From: Clostridiales bacterium
Lineage (GTDB): Bacteria > Bacillota > Clostridia > Christensenellales > Aristaeellaceae
Reading direction: 5' to 3'
Assembly: GCA_012729115.1 (NCBI GenBank)
Contig: JAAYDR010000048.1
Span: 1 to 35,214, forward strand
Length of the DNA: 35,214 bases
Each line of letters starts with the position of its first letter. The stretch's first letter is position 1. This document shows positions 17,768 through 27,695 of this stretch, one piece after another. A program made the position numbers and the translations under genes. The notes beneath the pieces are model-generated. The model saw nothing but the letters and a program-made list of their open reading frames with translations, made no database searches and had not been told where the DNA came from.

Positions 17768-17790
17768 ATAAAGACGCAGCCGCATGTTGA

Positions 17791-19905
<2,115 letters not shown>

Positions 19906-19913
19906 CGGGGGAT

Positions 19914-19950
19914 GGGAGACGGAGGAGTCTCAAAACCGCCGTCTCTTCCC
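19914..19950 (+). other. Stem-loop between gyrB and gyrA
   Basis: GAGACGG (19916-19922) pairs with CCGTCTC (19939-19945), with weaker flanking GG/CC pairs. It is followed by TTCCC rather than a U-run and lies immediately before the gyrA ribosome site, so it probably affects mRNA stability or partial termination rather than ending the operon. Confidence 0.4.
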
Positions 19951-19978
19951 ACCTAATAAAGGAGCGTGACTGGGCACC

Positions 19979-22522
19979 ATGTCCGAAATTCAGGATAAAT
20001 TGATTCCCATGGACCTGGAAACGGAAATGAAAAAATCCTTCATCAGCTATGCCATGGCGGTCATTATCAACCGGGCGCTGCCGGATGTAAGGGATGGGCT
20101 TAAGCCGGTGCACCGGCGTATTCTATACGCCATGAACGAGCTGGGAATGACAGCGGATAAGCCCTATCGCAAATGCGCCCGCATCGTGGGCGATGTGCTG
20201 GGCAAATATCACCCTCACGGGGACAGCAGCGTATATGACGCCATGGTGCGTCTGGCGCAGGATTTCAGCATCCGTTATCTGCTGGTGGAAGGCCAGGGCA
20301 ACTTTGGCTCCGTGGACGGAGACGGTGCGGCGGCCATGCGTTACACAGAAGCGCGTATGGCCAAGCTTACCAGTCATCTGATTGGCGAGATCGACAAGGA
20401 TACGGTGGACTTTTACCCCAACTTTGATGAAACGCTGCTGCAGCCCACAGTACTGCCCAGCCGCTTCCCCAATCTGCTGGTCAACGGTTCCAGCGGCATT
20501 GCCGTGGGCATGGCCACCAACATCCCCCCCCACAACCTGGGTGAGGTGGTGGACGGCTGTGTATATATGATCGATAATCCGGACGCCTCCGTAACGGAGC
20601 TGATGGAATATATCAAAGGGCCGGATTTCCCCACCGGCGGCATTATCTTAGGCCAGGCGGGCGTTCGTGCCGCCTATGCCACAGGACGGGGCCGGGTGCT
20701 GGTGAGGGCCCGCACGGAAATCGAGCCCATGGCCAACGGCCGCAACCGAATCGTGGTGACAGAAATCCCTTACATGGTCAACAAGGCCCGGCTGGTGGAA
20801 AAAATCGCGGAGCTGGTGCATGAGAAGCGGCTGGAGGGCATCAGCGACATCCGGGATGAGAGCGACCGAAACGGCATGCGGGTGGTCATTGAGCTGAAAA
20901 AAGACGTACATCCCACCATCGTGCTCAACTATCTGTATAAGCATACCCAGATGCAGGAAACCTTTGGCGTGAACATGCTGGCCCTGGTGGACGGGGAACC
21001 CAAGGTGCTGACCCTGCGGGAGATGCTTTACCACTACATCCGCCACCAAAAAGAAGTGGTTACCCGGCGCACAAAATACGACCTGGACAAGGCCCTGGCC
21101 AGAGCCCACATTCTGGAAGGGCTGCTCAAGGCTCTGGATCACATTGATGAAATCGTGGAGATCATCAAAAAGAGCCCGGACGTCAACACCGCCCGGGAGC
21201 GTCTGATAACCACCTTCCTTTTCAGCGACAAGCAGGCCCAGGCCATTCTGGACATGCGCCTGGCCCGCCTTACAGGCCTGGAGCGGGAGAAACTGCAAGG
21301 GGAGTACGACGAGTTACAGAAAACCATCGCCTATCTGCAGGGACTACTGGCGGACGAGGTCCAACTGATGAACGTCATCAAGGAAGAAATGATTGCCATC
21401 CGGGATAAGTTTGCCGATGACCGCCGCACGGAACTGACCCATATTGAAGGTGAAATCGACATCGAAGACCTGATCCAAAGCGATGACATGGTGGTCACCA
21501 TGACTCATTTTGGCTATGTGAAACGCTTGCCAAAGAGCACCTACCGGGCCCAGCACCGGGGCGGCAAAGGTGTCAGCGGCCTCACCACCCGGGAAGAGGA
21601 CTATGTGGAGCGGCTGATTATCGTCAACACGCACCAGGACATCATGTTCTTCACCAACCTGGGGCGGGTGTATACCCTCAAATGCTATCAGATCCCCGAG
21701 GCAGGCCGGACCGCCCGGGGCATGGCCATTGTGAATCTGCTGCGCATCGCCGGGGAAGAAAAGGTTACCGCCATGATCCCCGTGCCAAAGGACATTGACA
21801 ACCACCATCTGGTGATGATGACCCAGCAGGGCATGATCAAGAAAACCCCCTACAGCGAGTTTGCCAATCTGCGCAAGAACGGTCTCATTGCCATAACCCT
21901 CAAGGAGGAGGACCATCTGGTAGCGGTGGAACTCACAGACGGAGGCCAGAGCCTGCTCCTGGGCAGCCGCTATGGCAAAGCCATCCGCTTTAGCGAAGAG
22001 GAGATTCGCGTGATTGGCCGGATGGGTATGGGCGTGCGCGCCATGAAGCTGCGGGAGGGGGATGAGATGATCGATATGTCCGTCATCAGGGAAGGTCAGC
22101 AGGTGCTTTCTATCACCACCGGCGGTTATGGCAAGCGCACCGAACCGGACCAGTATCGGGAGCAGGGCCGCAATGGCATGGGGATCAACGCCATGAACCT
22201 TACCGAGAAAACCGGCCTGCTGGCTGCTCAACTGACCGTCTATGACGACGAAGACATCCTGCTCATCACCGACGACGGCACCATCATCCGCATGGCCGTG
22301 GCAGACATCCGCCAAAGCGGGCGTTCCACCCAGGGCGTTCGGCTGATGCGTATCGCCGAGGGCGCTCAGATCGTTGCCGTGGCCCGTGCCGAGCAGGAGC
22401 AGGAGGAGGACGCCATCGTATCGGACTTTGAAGAGGAGGGGCAGGAGGTCCTGCAGGGTGAAGAAAACAGCCTGAGCGAAACGGATGCCGCCCAGGCCGA
22501 ATTGGAAGATACCGATATCTAA
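19979..22522 (+). CDS. gyrA: DNA gyrase subunit A
   Basis: An 847-residue protein, the DNA-cutting subunit. The catalytic Tyr122 is in MRYTEARM. The quinolone-resistance-determining region reads [10 protein letters not shown] with Ser83 and Asp87 in E. coli numbering, so no common resistance substitution is present. The C-terminal beta-pinwheel follows; its GyrA box reads QHRGGKG near residue 525, one change from the usual QRRGGKG. The acidic C-terminal tail ([17 protein letters not shown] onward) is typical. AAAGGAG lies about 14 bases before the ATG at 19979, a longer gap than usual. It is translated downstream of gyrB. Confidence 0.96.
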   Translation: MSEIQDKLIPMDLETEMKKSFISYAMAVIINRALPDVRDGLKPVHRRILYAMNELGMTADKPYRKCARIVGDVLGKYHPHGDSSVYDAMVRLAQDFSIRYLLVEGQGNFGSVDGDGAAAMRYTEARMAKLTSHLIGEIDKDTVDFYPNFDETLLQPTVLPSRFPNLLVNGSSGIAVGMATNIPPHNLGEVVDGCVYMIDNPDASVTELMEYIKGPDFPTGGIILGQAGVRAAYATGRGRVLVRARTEIEPMANGRNRIVVTEIPYMVNKARLVEKIAELVHEKRLEGISDIRDESDRNGMRVVIELKKDVHPTIVLNYLYKHTQMQETFGVNMLALVDGEPKVLTLREMLYHYIRHQKEVVTRRTKYDLDKALARAHILEGLLKALDHIDEIVEIIKKSPDVNTARERLITTFLFSDKQAQAILDMRLARLTGLEREKLQGEYDELQKTIAYLQGLLADEVQLMNVIKEEMIAIRDKFADDRRTELTHIEGEIDIEDLIQSDDMVVTMTHFGYVKRLPKSTYRAQHRGGKGVSGLTTREEDYVERLIIVNTHQDIMFFTNLGRVYTLKCYQIPEAGRTARGMAIVNLLRIAGEEKVTAMIPVPKDIDNHHLVMMTQQGMIKKTPYSEFANLRKNGLIAITLKEEDHLVAVELTDGGQSLLLGSRYGKAIRFSEEEIRVIGRMGMGVRAMKLREGDEMIDMSVIREGQQVLSITTGGYGKRTEPDQYREQGRNGMGINAMNLTEKTGLLAAQLTVYDDEDILLITDDGTIIRMAVADIRQSGRSTQGVRLMRIAEGAQIVAVARAEQEQEEDAIVSDFEEEGQEVLQGEENSLSETDAAQAELEDTDI

Positions 22523-22529
22523 AGTAATA

Positions 22530-22573
22530 CCCCTGTGTGGGAAAGGTCTCTTCATGAGGTTTGCCCACAGGGT
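22530..22573. terminator. Possible terminator hairpin after gyrA
   Basis: CCCTGTGTGGG (22531-22541) pairs with CCCACAGGG (22564-22572) apart from one bulged base. It sits between the converging gyrA and membrane-protein genes. Neither side has a clear U-run, so it is only a weak candidate. Confidence 0.4.
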
Positions 22574-22613
22574 CATCCAATGAGCAGATCCTGGGGAGCG
22601 GCGGGGCAGGGCT

Positions 22614-23165
22614 TCAAAGTCCTTGCTGCTCCCCCACCAGGCGCTTCAGCGTAATGCTCTTGATATGCCACTGGTTGTTTTCCTTCACCAGGCTTGCGCT
22701 ATACATTGCCCCCTGCCACCTTGGAGGGCTTTCATAGCCTTCTCCGTAAAGAGCCTTGGCTGCTTCAGCGTTCTTGCCGTTCACCCGTCCGTCAATCCGG
22801 GGGATGGTCTCCACAAATTCTGCCCTGGCCGTGTTCTCCCAGGGCCAGCACCACATCCAGGTCATCTCAAGCCGGTGGTCAATACCGCGAATGGTATAGT
22901 AAATATATGGGCTTTTCTGGTCCAGTGCCAGCAGAAGGTTTTCGTCCCGCTGCAAATAGCTGCCTTGGAAAAATTTGTTCAGTTCCTCTGCCTTTTCCCC
23001 CATCATGATCACTTGGGCGCGCTTGGCCATACCGTCCTTGAGAATGATGGAAATATTGGCAGCGTTCATGGCGTAATAGAAGGTAACAGTGAACAGGCCC
23101 AAGACAACTGCCAGCAGCAGCATCCGTCCTGCCAGATACCAGATCAATCGGCGCAGCTTCTTCAT
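22614..23165 (-). CDS. Membrane-anchored protein of unknown function
   Basis: A 183-residue protein: a basic start (MKKLRRLIWYLAGR), one hydrophobic helix (about residues 13-34), and an extracellular domain of about 145 residues rich in aromatic residues (TWMWCWPW, YIYYTIRG). The residue pattern of the C-terminal half (SASLVKENNQWHIKSITL) resembles small alpha+beta NTF2-like folds, but this is only an impression. No family was recognised. AAAGGGAGGAGCCT precedes the ATG. It has its own promoter and appears monocistronic. Confidence 0.8.
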   Translation of the reverse strand: MKKLRRLIWYLAGRMLLLAVVLGLFTVTFYYAMNAANISIILKDGMAKRAQVIMMGEKAEELNKFFQGSYLQRDENLLLALDQKSPYIYYTIRGIDHRLEMTWMWCWPWENTARAEFVETIPRIDGRVNGKNAEAAKALYGEGYESPPRWQGAMYSASLVKENNQWHIKSITLKRLVGEQQGL

Positions 23166-23207
23166 AGGCTCCTCCCTTTGGGCGATCCTCCCGGGGGTCT
23201 ACGGGTC

Positions 23208-23236
23208 ATTATACAGGAAAGCACAGCGTTTCGCAA
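23208..23236 (-). promoter_or_regulatory. Promoter of the membrane-anchored protein gene
   Basis: Minus strand: TTGCGA (23231-23236), 17 bases, TATAAT (23208-23213), about 43 bases before the ATG at 23165. Confidence 0.8.
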
Positions 23237-23294
23237 CGCGGGAAGCGGATTGTCACCTTTTGCCACATCCTTCCCGCACAGCCTTTTTCCACCC

Positions 23295-23323
23295 TTGAAA
23301 ACCCCTTTGGCCTATGATATGCT
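23295..23323 (+). promoter_or_regulatory. Promoter of the exported-protein gene
   Basis: TTGAAA (23295-23300), 17 bases, TATGCT (23318-23323), about 30 bases before the ATG at 23354. It is divergent from the promoter at 23208-23236. Confidence 0.65.
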
Positions 23324-23353
23324 GTGGCCACGGGTCATCGGTAGGAGGTGCCT

Positions 23354-24007
23354 ATGTTGTTACGGTTTCGCGTCCTGGCGCTGCTCCTTGGTGCGCTGCT
23401 TGCTCCGGCATGGAATGCCGCGGGTGCGTCAACCCTCAGCGGCCAGGGATATGCTCTTTTCACCCAGTACTACAAAGAGGACATCACCTTTATCAACACC
23501 AACGGCAACAGGCATCTCATCCCCCTGTCCATCGCAAAAACGTCCAACGGCCAGGACGGCCAGCCCATCGTCTACTCCTTGATGGGCGATACTCTGAACG
23601 TAACTCTGACCATGAACAATTCGGGCGATGTGATTGAAAGCTGTGTCATCACCCTGACCGCTCCCCCCGGCATGGAGTACGGAAACGCTGTCTATAACGA
23701 TTTCGCCATTTCCGGCTATCAGAGCTATGCCCTGCTCATGGCCATGCATACCGACCCGGATCCGGCCAAGCGCTACGGGCTGGTGACGGATGTAGAAGCG
23801 GGCATTCTGGCCGGGAACGGCAGCTATCAGCGGCAACTGGGCGTGTATACCCTCACCTGCACCCGACAAAACAATGTAGCGGAACTCCGCTTTGAAATCA
23901 AAGCGCTTCAGGAGACACCACCCCCTTGGCCGGCAGTCGAAGAGGATACGGACATCCTCCCTTCGGGGGAACCTGAGGGCGAGGAAGAAGGGGGCGGGAT
24001 GCTCTAA
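23354..24007 (+). CDS. Exported protein of unknown function with acidic tail
   Basis: A 217-residue protein with a signal peptide (about residues 1-25, hydrophobic core VLALLLGALLAP, likely cleavage after AAGA). The mature domain is beta-rich, with alternating patterns such as LNVTLTMNNSGDVIESCVITLTA, which resembles an immunoglobulin-like or CARDB-type fold; this is inference only. The C-terminus (EEDTDILPSGEPEGEEEGGG) is strongly acidic with no anchor, so it is either secreted or retained by partners. TAGGAGG lies five bases before the ATG. No family was recognised. Confidence 0.8.
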   Translation: MLLRFRVLALLLGALLAPAWNAAGASTLSGQGYALFTQYYKEDITFINTNGNRHLIPLSIAKTSNGQDGQPIVYSLMGDTLNVTLTMNNSGDVIESCVITLTAPPGMEYGNAVYNDFAISGYQSYALLMAMHTDPDPAKRYGLVTDVEAGILAGNGSYQRQLGVYTLTCTRQNNVAELRFEIKALQETPPPWPAVEEDTDILPSGEPEGEEEGGGML

Positions 24008-24026
24008 GCAACCCGCCCTCCTTGTT
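23992..24026. terminator. Hairpin between converging exported-protein gene and glmM
   Basis: GGGCGGG (23992-23998) pairs with CCCGCCC (24012-24018), with inner GCT/AGC pairs, followed on the plus strand by TCCTTGTT. It overlaps the last codons of the exported-protein gene. On the minus strand CCTTCTTCC follows, so it may serve both genes. Confidence 0.65.
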
Positions 24027-25374
24027 ACGCCAATTCCTTTTCGATTAACTTGCTGAGCGCATACACGTCGGTATCCAGCTCCCGCTGGTCCGGCCCCTCT
24101 ATCATTACCCGGACGCAGGGCTCCGTTCCGCTGGCACGAATGACCAGCCGTCCCCGGTCTTCATACTTCTTTTCCATCTCTGCGATCAGGCGAAGGATTT
24201 TGTCATTCTTGTCATAATCGTATTTTTTTCGATCATCCACATGAGCCGCGTACTGGCTTTGGGGCATCATCTGCATCACGGAGGACAGGCGGCTTAGGGG
24301 CTGCTGGGCAGATACCATGGCGCTGATCACCTGTACCGCGGTAATCAAACCGTCCCCGGTGGTGTTATGGTCCAGTAAAATCACATGACCGCTCTGCTCA
24401 CCTCCCAGCACGTAGCCGGCTTCCAGCATCCGTTCCAGCACGTACCGATCCCCCACCTTGGTCTTTTCCAGCTTGATCCCATGCTTCTTCATGGCGATGT
24501 CCAGGCCCATGTTGCTCATCACCGTGGCCACCACCGTGTTGCCTCGCAGCTGGCCCTTCTCCTTCAAATACAGGGCCAGCATGGCCAGCACCTTGTCGCC
24601 GTTGATAAGCTGCCCCCGTTCATCCACGGCCATCAGGCGATCCGCATCCCCATCAAAGGCAAAGCCCACGTCCGCGCCCAACTCCCGCACCAATTCGCAC
24701 AGGCGCTGAGGATGGGTGGAGCCGCAGTTTTCGTTGATGTTGGTGCCGTCGGGTTCGTGGTAATAACAGCTCACCTGAGCGCCCAGCTCGCGAAAGATCA
24801 TGGGGGCCACCTCATAGCTGGCTCCCTGGGCGCAATCCAGTACCACATGCAGACCGTCCAGCCTCACACCGGTGGTTTCCTTCACGAAGTCCACATAGCG
24901 CCGGGTGGCGTTGCGCTGGCGCACAGGCCGTCCCACCCGTCCGCCCACGGGCATCTCCACGTCCTGGGGAAGGCCGCTATGAACCAACTCCTCAATTCGG
25001 TCCTCAATGGCATCGGGGAGCTTGTAGCCGTTCTTGTCAAAAAACTTGATGCCGTTGTACTCCACCGTATTGTGACTGGCGCTGATGACCACCCCGGCAT
25101 CCGCTTCATAGTATCGGGTCAGGTAAGCGATTGCAGGGGTAGGCAGGACTTCCACGAGCACCGCCCGGGCTCCCACGCTGCAGATTCCTGCCACCAGAGC
25201 GCTTTCCAGCATTTCGCCGCTGATACGGGTATCCCGGCCTACCAGAATGGTGGGCCGGTGAACGTCGCTGGCCAACACCCAGGAGCTGGCCTGACCCAGG
25301 CGAAAGGCCAAATCACAGGTCAGTTCCACGTTGGCAATACCCCGAACCCCATCGGTTCCAAATAAACGAGCCAT
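24025..25374 (-). CDS. glmM: Phosphoglucosamine mutase
   Basis: A 449-residue enzyme converting glucosamine 6-phosphate to glucosamine 1-phosphate, feeding UDP-GlcNAc and peptidoglycan synthesis. Seen: start MARLFGTDGVRGIAN, the phosphoserine loop ISASHN with Ser100, the metal loop FDGDADR, the sugar-binding GGEQSGH, and the phosphate-binding RASGTEPCVRVM near the C-terminus. The ATG at 25374 is preferred (AGGAG seven bases upstream) over one two codons earlier, which would overlap the stop of the upstream gene. The upstream TIM-barrel gene ends two bases away, so the two are cotranscribed. Confidence 0.96.
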   Translation of the reverse strand: MARLFGTDGVRGIANVELTCDLAFRLGQASSWVLASDVHRPTILVGRDTRISGEMLESALVAGICSVGARAVLVEVLPTPAIAYLTRYYEADAGVVISASHNTVEYNGIKFFDKNGYKLPDAIEDRIEELVHSGLPQDVEMPVGGRVGRPVRQRNATRRYVDFVKETTGVRLDGLHVVLDCAQGASYEVAPMIFRELGAQVSCYYHEPDGTNINENCGSTHPQRLCELVRELGADVGFAFDGDADRLMAVDERGQLINGDKVLAMLALYLKEKGQLRGNTVVATVMSNMGLDIAMKKHGIKLEKTKVGDRYVLERMLEAGYVLGGEQSGHVILLDHNTTGDGLITAVQVISAMVSAQQPLSRLSSVMQMMPQSQYAAHVDDRKKYDYDKNDKILRLIAEMEKKYEDRGRLVIRASGTEPCVRVMIEGPDQRELDTDVYALSKLIEKELA

Positions 25375-25376
25375 AC

Positions 25377-26336
25377 TCATTCTCCTTTATTCGCGCCTTC
25401 AAAAATCAGCACGTCTTTGAGGAAGGCGATTGCCTTTTGAAGACCCTCGTTGGCAGACATAAGGCCGTCCTCATGCTCGATGGACAGTACGTCGTCATAT
25501 CCTGCCAGACACAGGGCGCTGATGATGTCCTTCCACACAGGATAGCCATGGCCATATCCCACCGTACGGAATAGCCAGCTTCTCTCCGTCTGCCTGTTCA
25601 TGTTTTTCACATCCAGCACACCGTTGATGGACGTGTTGTAGGGATCGATTTTGGTGTCCTTGGCATGGACGAAGTAGATTGCGTCCTTTAAATAGCGGAT
25701 GGCGGCAACCGGGTCAATCCCCTGCCAAAAGAGATGGCTGGGGTCCAGGTTCGCGCCGATCAGCGGCCCCACGGCCTCCCGGAGCCGCAGCAGGGTTTCC
25801 GGATTATAAACGCAAAAACCCGGGTGCATCTCCAGAGCGATCTTCTCAATTCCATGGGCCGCAGCGAAGGCCGTGGTCTCCCGCCAGTAGGGGATGAGCA
25901 CCTCTTTCCACTGGTACTCCAAAATCCCCTGGAAATCCTCCGGCCAGGAACAGGTGACCCAGTTGGGGGTTTTGTCCTCCGGGCTGCCGCCGGGACAGCC
26001 GCTGAAAGCGATGATGCGCTTCACACCCAGCTTCTCCGCCAGCAGCACCGCCGCAGTGAAATCCTCCCCAAATCCTTTGGCGATCTCCTTGTTGGGATGA
26101 ACCGGGTTGCCATGGACAGACAGGGCCGCGATGCCAAGACCGTTGTCCGCAAGAATCTGTTGGAACTCTGCCCGTTTCACATCGTCCTGCAACAGCACAG
26201 CAGGGTCGCAATGGGCTTTTCCCGGAAAGCCGCCACAGCCGATCTCCACAGCCTGAACCCCGTTTGACGCCAGGAATTTCATCGCTTCCTCAAAGGGCCG
26301 GTCCCCTAAAATCACGTTAAAGACAGACAACTTCAT
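25377..26336 (-). CDS. Sugar phosphate isomerase/epimerase, xylose-isomerase-like TIM barrel
   Basis: A 319-residue cytosolic protein of the AP_endonuc_2/IolE-like family. Presumed metal ligands: Glu in IALEMHPG, Asp and His in ANLDPSHL, His in FVHAKD, and Glu in LSIEHED near the C-terminus. The N-terminus MKLSVFNVILGDRPFEEA and VQAVEIGCGGFPG form the first strands of the barrel. Members isomerise, epimerise or dehydrate sugars or inositol derivatives; the substrate cannot be named. GGAGGAGGAGCAACGGG precedes the ATG at 26336. It leads a two-gene operon with glmM. Confidence 0.9.
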   Translation of the reverse strand: MKLSVFNVILGDRPFEEAMKFLASNGVQAVEIGCGGFPGKAHCDPAVLLQDDVKRAEFQQILADNGLGIAALSVHGNPVHPNKEIAKGFGEDFTAAVLLAEKLGVKRIIAFSGCPGGSPEDKTPNWVTCSWPEDFQGILEYQWKEVLIPYWRETTAFAAAHGIEKIALEMHPGFCVYNPETLLRLREAVGPLIGANLDPSHLFWQGIDPVAAIRYLKDAIYFVHAKDTKIDPYNTSINGVLDVKNMNRQTERSWLFRTVGYGHGYPVWKDIISALCLAGYDDVLSIEHEDGLMSANEGLQKAIAFLKDVLIFEGANKGE

Positions 26337-26359
26337 CCCGTTGCTCCTCCTCCATATGG

Positions 26360-26377
26360 CTCCTTGCCGTCAAGGAG
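26360..26377 (-). other. Leader stem-loop upstream of the isomerase-glmM operon
   Basis: CTCCTTG pairs perfectly with CAAGGAG around a four-base loop. It lies in the 5' untranslated region between the promoter (26405-26433) and the ribosome site, so the stem could affect ribosome access or stability. Confidence 0.45.
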
Positions 26378-26404
26378 TTGTACCCTAATGTATTGCCAAT
26401 TTTC

Positions 26405-26433
26405 AGTATACCGCGTCAGTGATAAAATATCAA
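26405..26433 (-). promoter_or_regulatory. Promoter of the isomerase-glmM operon
   Basis: Minus strand: TTGATA (26428-26433), 17 bases, TATACT (26405-26410), about 70 bases before the ATG at 26336. Confidence 0.8.
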
Positions 26434-26498
26434 GAAAAGATCCCCCACAAGATAATGGGTACTCATCGCGCATAGACGTAAAAACCCACCATGGATAG

Positions 26499-26528
26499 TT
26501 GACAGGGCCGCTCTCAGAATGATAGACT
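26499..26528 (+). promoter_or_regulatory. Probable promoter of the coupling-ATPase module
   Basis: TTGACA (26499-26504), 18-base spacer, TAGACT (26523-26528). Transcription would start near 26535, after the ATG at 26519 and before the one at 26552, which supports the later start for the first gene. Confidence 0.5.
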
Positions 26529-26551
26529 TCAAAGTGGAGAATAAGGCGAAG

Positions 26552-27019
26552 ATGAGAACATTGCCAACTCTCCATCATGTGCATGGGGGTGACTCCCTGT
26601 TGTTTTTCAATGACAAGACGGGCACGCTTACCTTTGAAACAAGCCTGTGCCTTACGCCCTTCATGATTCGCAGGGACCTGATGGCTGCGCTTCAGGATGC
26701 GGGAAGCACGATCCACGACCTGGACAAGTCCGATATCCTGCCCTTGCCCGCTTTCGCGGTGGAAGGAGGCACCCTCGCACCGGTGTGTTTTTTACTGAAT
26801 GACCGGTTGGTGGCGGTTACCTTGACGGCATCGTCTGTAGGGCAAAAAACTGCTCTTACCGGCGAGCAGCAGCGGGCTTTTCTGTTTGCCTCATTTCGGG
26901 CCAAGGACCCCTGTCCTGACACGCTTCGCAACTGCATCCTTCATGGCGGCTTTGGCTCCATTACCCTGTGCACGGACCCTCGCAGCGGTCATGCTTCCGC
27001 ACGGATCGCCTGGTCATAA
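26552..27019 (+). CDS. Unrecognised cytosolic protein, first gene of the coupling-ATPase module
   Basis: A 155-residue protein with no signal peptide or membrane helix. No family was recognised. Visible marks: LLFFNDKTGTLTFETSLCLTPFMIRRDLM near the start, a VCFLLNDRLVAVTL strand in the middle, and an HGGFGSITLC turn near the end; the mix of short strands and helices suggests one compact alpha+beta domain. The start at 26552 rather than 26519 is chosen from the promoter position, with GGAG and AAGG just upstream, though neither site is strong. It lies 48 bases before the next gene on the same strand. Confidence 0.7.
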   Translation: MRTLPTLHHVHGGDSLLFFNDKTGTLTFETSLCLTPFMIRRDLMAALQDAGSTIHDLDKSDILPLPAFAVEGGTLAPVCFLLNDRLVAVTLTASSVGQKTALTGEQQRAFLFASFRAKDPCPDTLRNCILHGGFGSITLCTDPRSGHASARIAWS

Positions 27020-27067
27020 AAGATCCGCCCGGTTTCTTGAACATATTCCGGTTAAGGAGTGAACTAC

Positions 27068-27655
27068 GTGCAGGCGGCTTTGATCCCTATTATGCGTGAT
27101 TACCTGGTCCGTTTTCAACAGACCGCCATCAAGGAAACAGGGCGCAGGCCCTTGACATTCCTTAGATCCCCCATGGACGAAAAACTGGTGCTCCCCGGAT
27201 GCCAGCGTCCCGGGTATGCCTTTTGGCAGCCGATTCCCTGGAAGGACGGCAATCCGCCCCTGGGGGAGGCTTCCGCCCTGTTTCATTCCACCATCATTGA
27301 CTATCTCTCCATGTGTCAGTTTCTGGAAATCCGCTTCCGGCTCCCTGTCGCTCCCCTGAACAGCCCCCTCTCCTTTCTTTACAACCGTATTTTTGAAACC
27401 TACAAAAACACCGAAAACGCTCCCCCCTCCCGAGCCTTTGAGGAGGCCAGACTCTACCACAAGGAACATCCTGAACTTCCCCTCAACTACTGCATGGCCG
27501 CTACCTGCGATGCCGGGCCTGCCCTGCTGCTCAGTCTCCGGGCAGAGGACGGCCAAGCTTTCATCACCCGTGTAGACAGCGACGCTGACCCCCTGTATCT
27601 GAAACTCACCGTGGACCGGCTCCTGCCTAAGCTCAAATTCGTATACGATTTCTAG
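27068..27655 (+). CDS. Unrecognised cytosolic protein, second gene of the coupling-ATPase module
   Basis: A 195-residue soluble protein with no known motif that I can recognise. It begins at GTG 27068, eight bases after AAGGAG; the GTG at 27059 overlaps that site. Features: a helical N-terminus (IPIMRDYLVRFQQTAIKE), a central FHSTIIDYLSMCQFLEIRF helix, a proline-rich LPVAPLNSPLSFLYN, and a strand-rich C-terminus ending KLKFVYDF. The 651-residue gene follows after 40 bases, so it is in the same operon and may be a partner of the ATPase. Confidence 0.75.
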   Translation: MQAALIPIMRDYLVRFQQTAIKETGRRPLTFLRSPMDEKLVLPGCQRPGYAFWQPIPWKDGNPPLGEASALFHSTIIDYLSMCQFLEIRFRLPVAPLNSPLSFLYNRIFETYKNTENAPPSRAFEEARLYHKEHPELPLNYCMAATCDAGPALLLSLRAEDGQAFITRVDSDADPLYLKLTVDRLLPKLKFVYDF

Positions 27656-27695
27656 ATCTGTTCACAGAGAAAGCAAGAAAGGAAGCCTCAGTCTC

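Noticed and set aside
20216-20250. Quinolone-resistance change in GyrA
   Set aside because: Ser83 and Asp87 (E. coli numbering) are both wild type.
26519-26551. Earlier ATG for the first gene of the coupling-ATPase module
   Set aside because: The likely -10 box (26523-26528) lies downstream of this ATG, so the mRNA would not include it; the start at 26552 was used.
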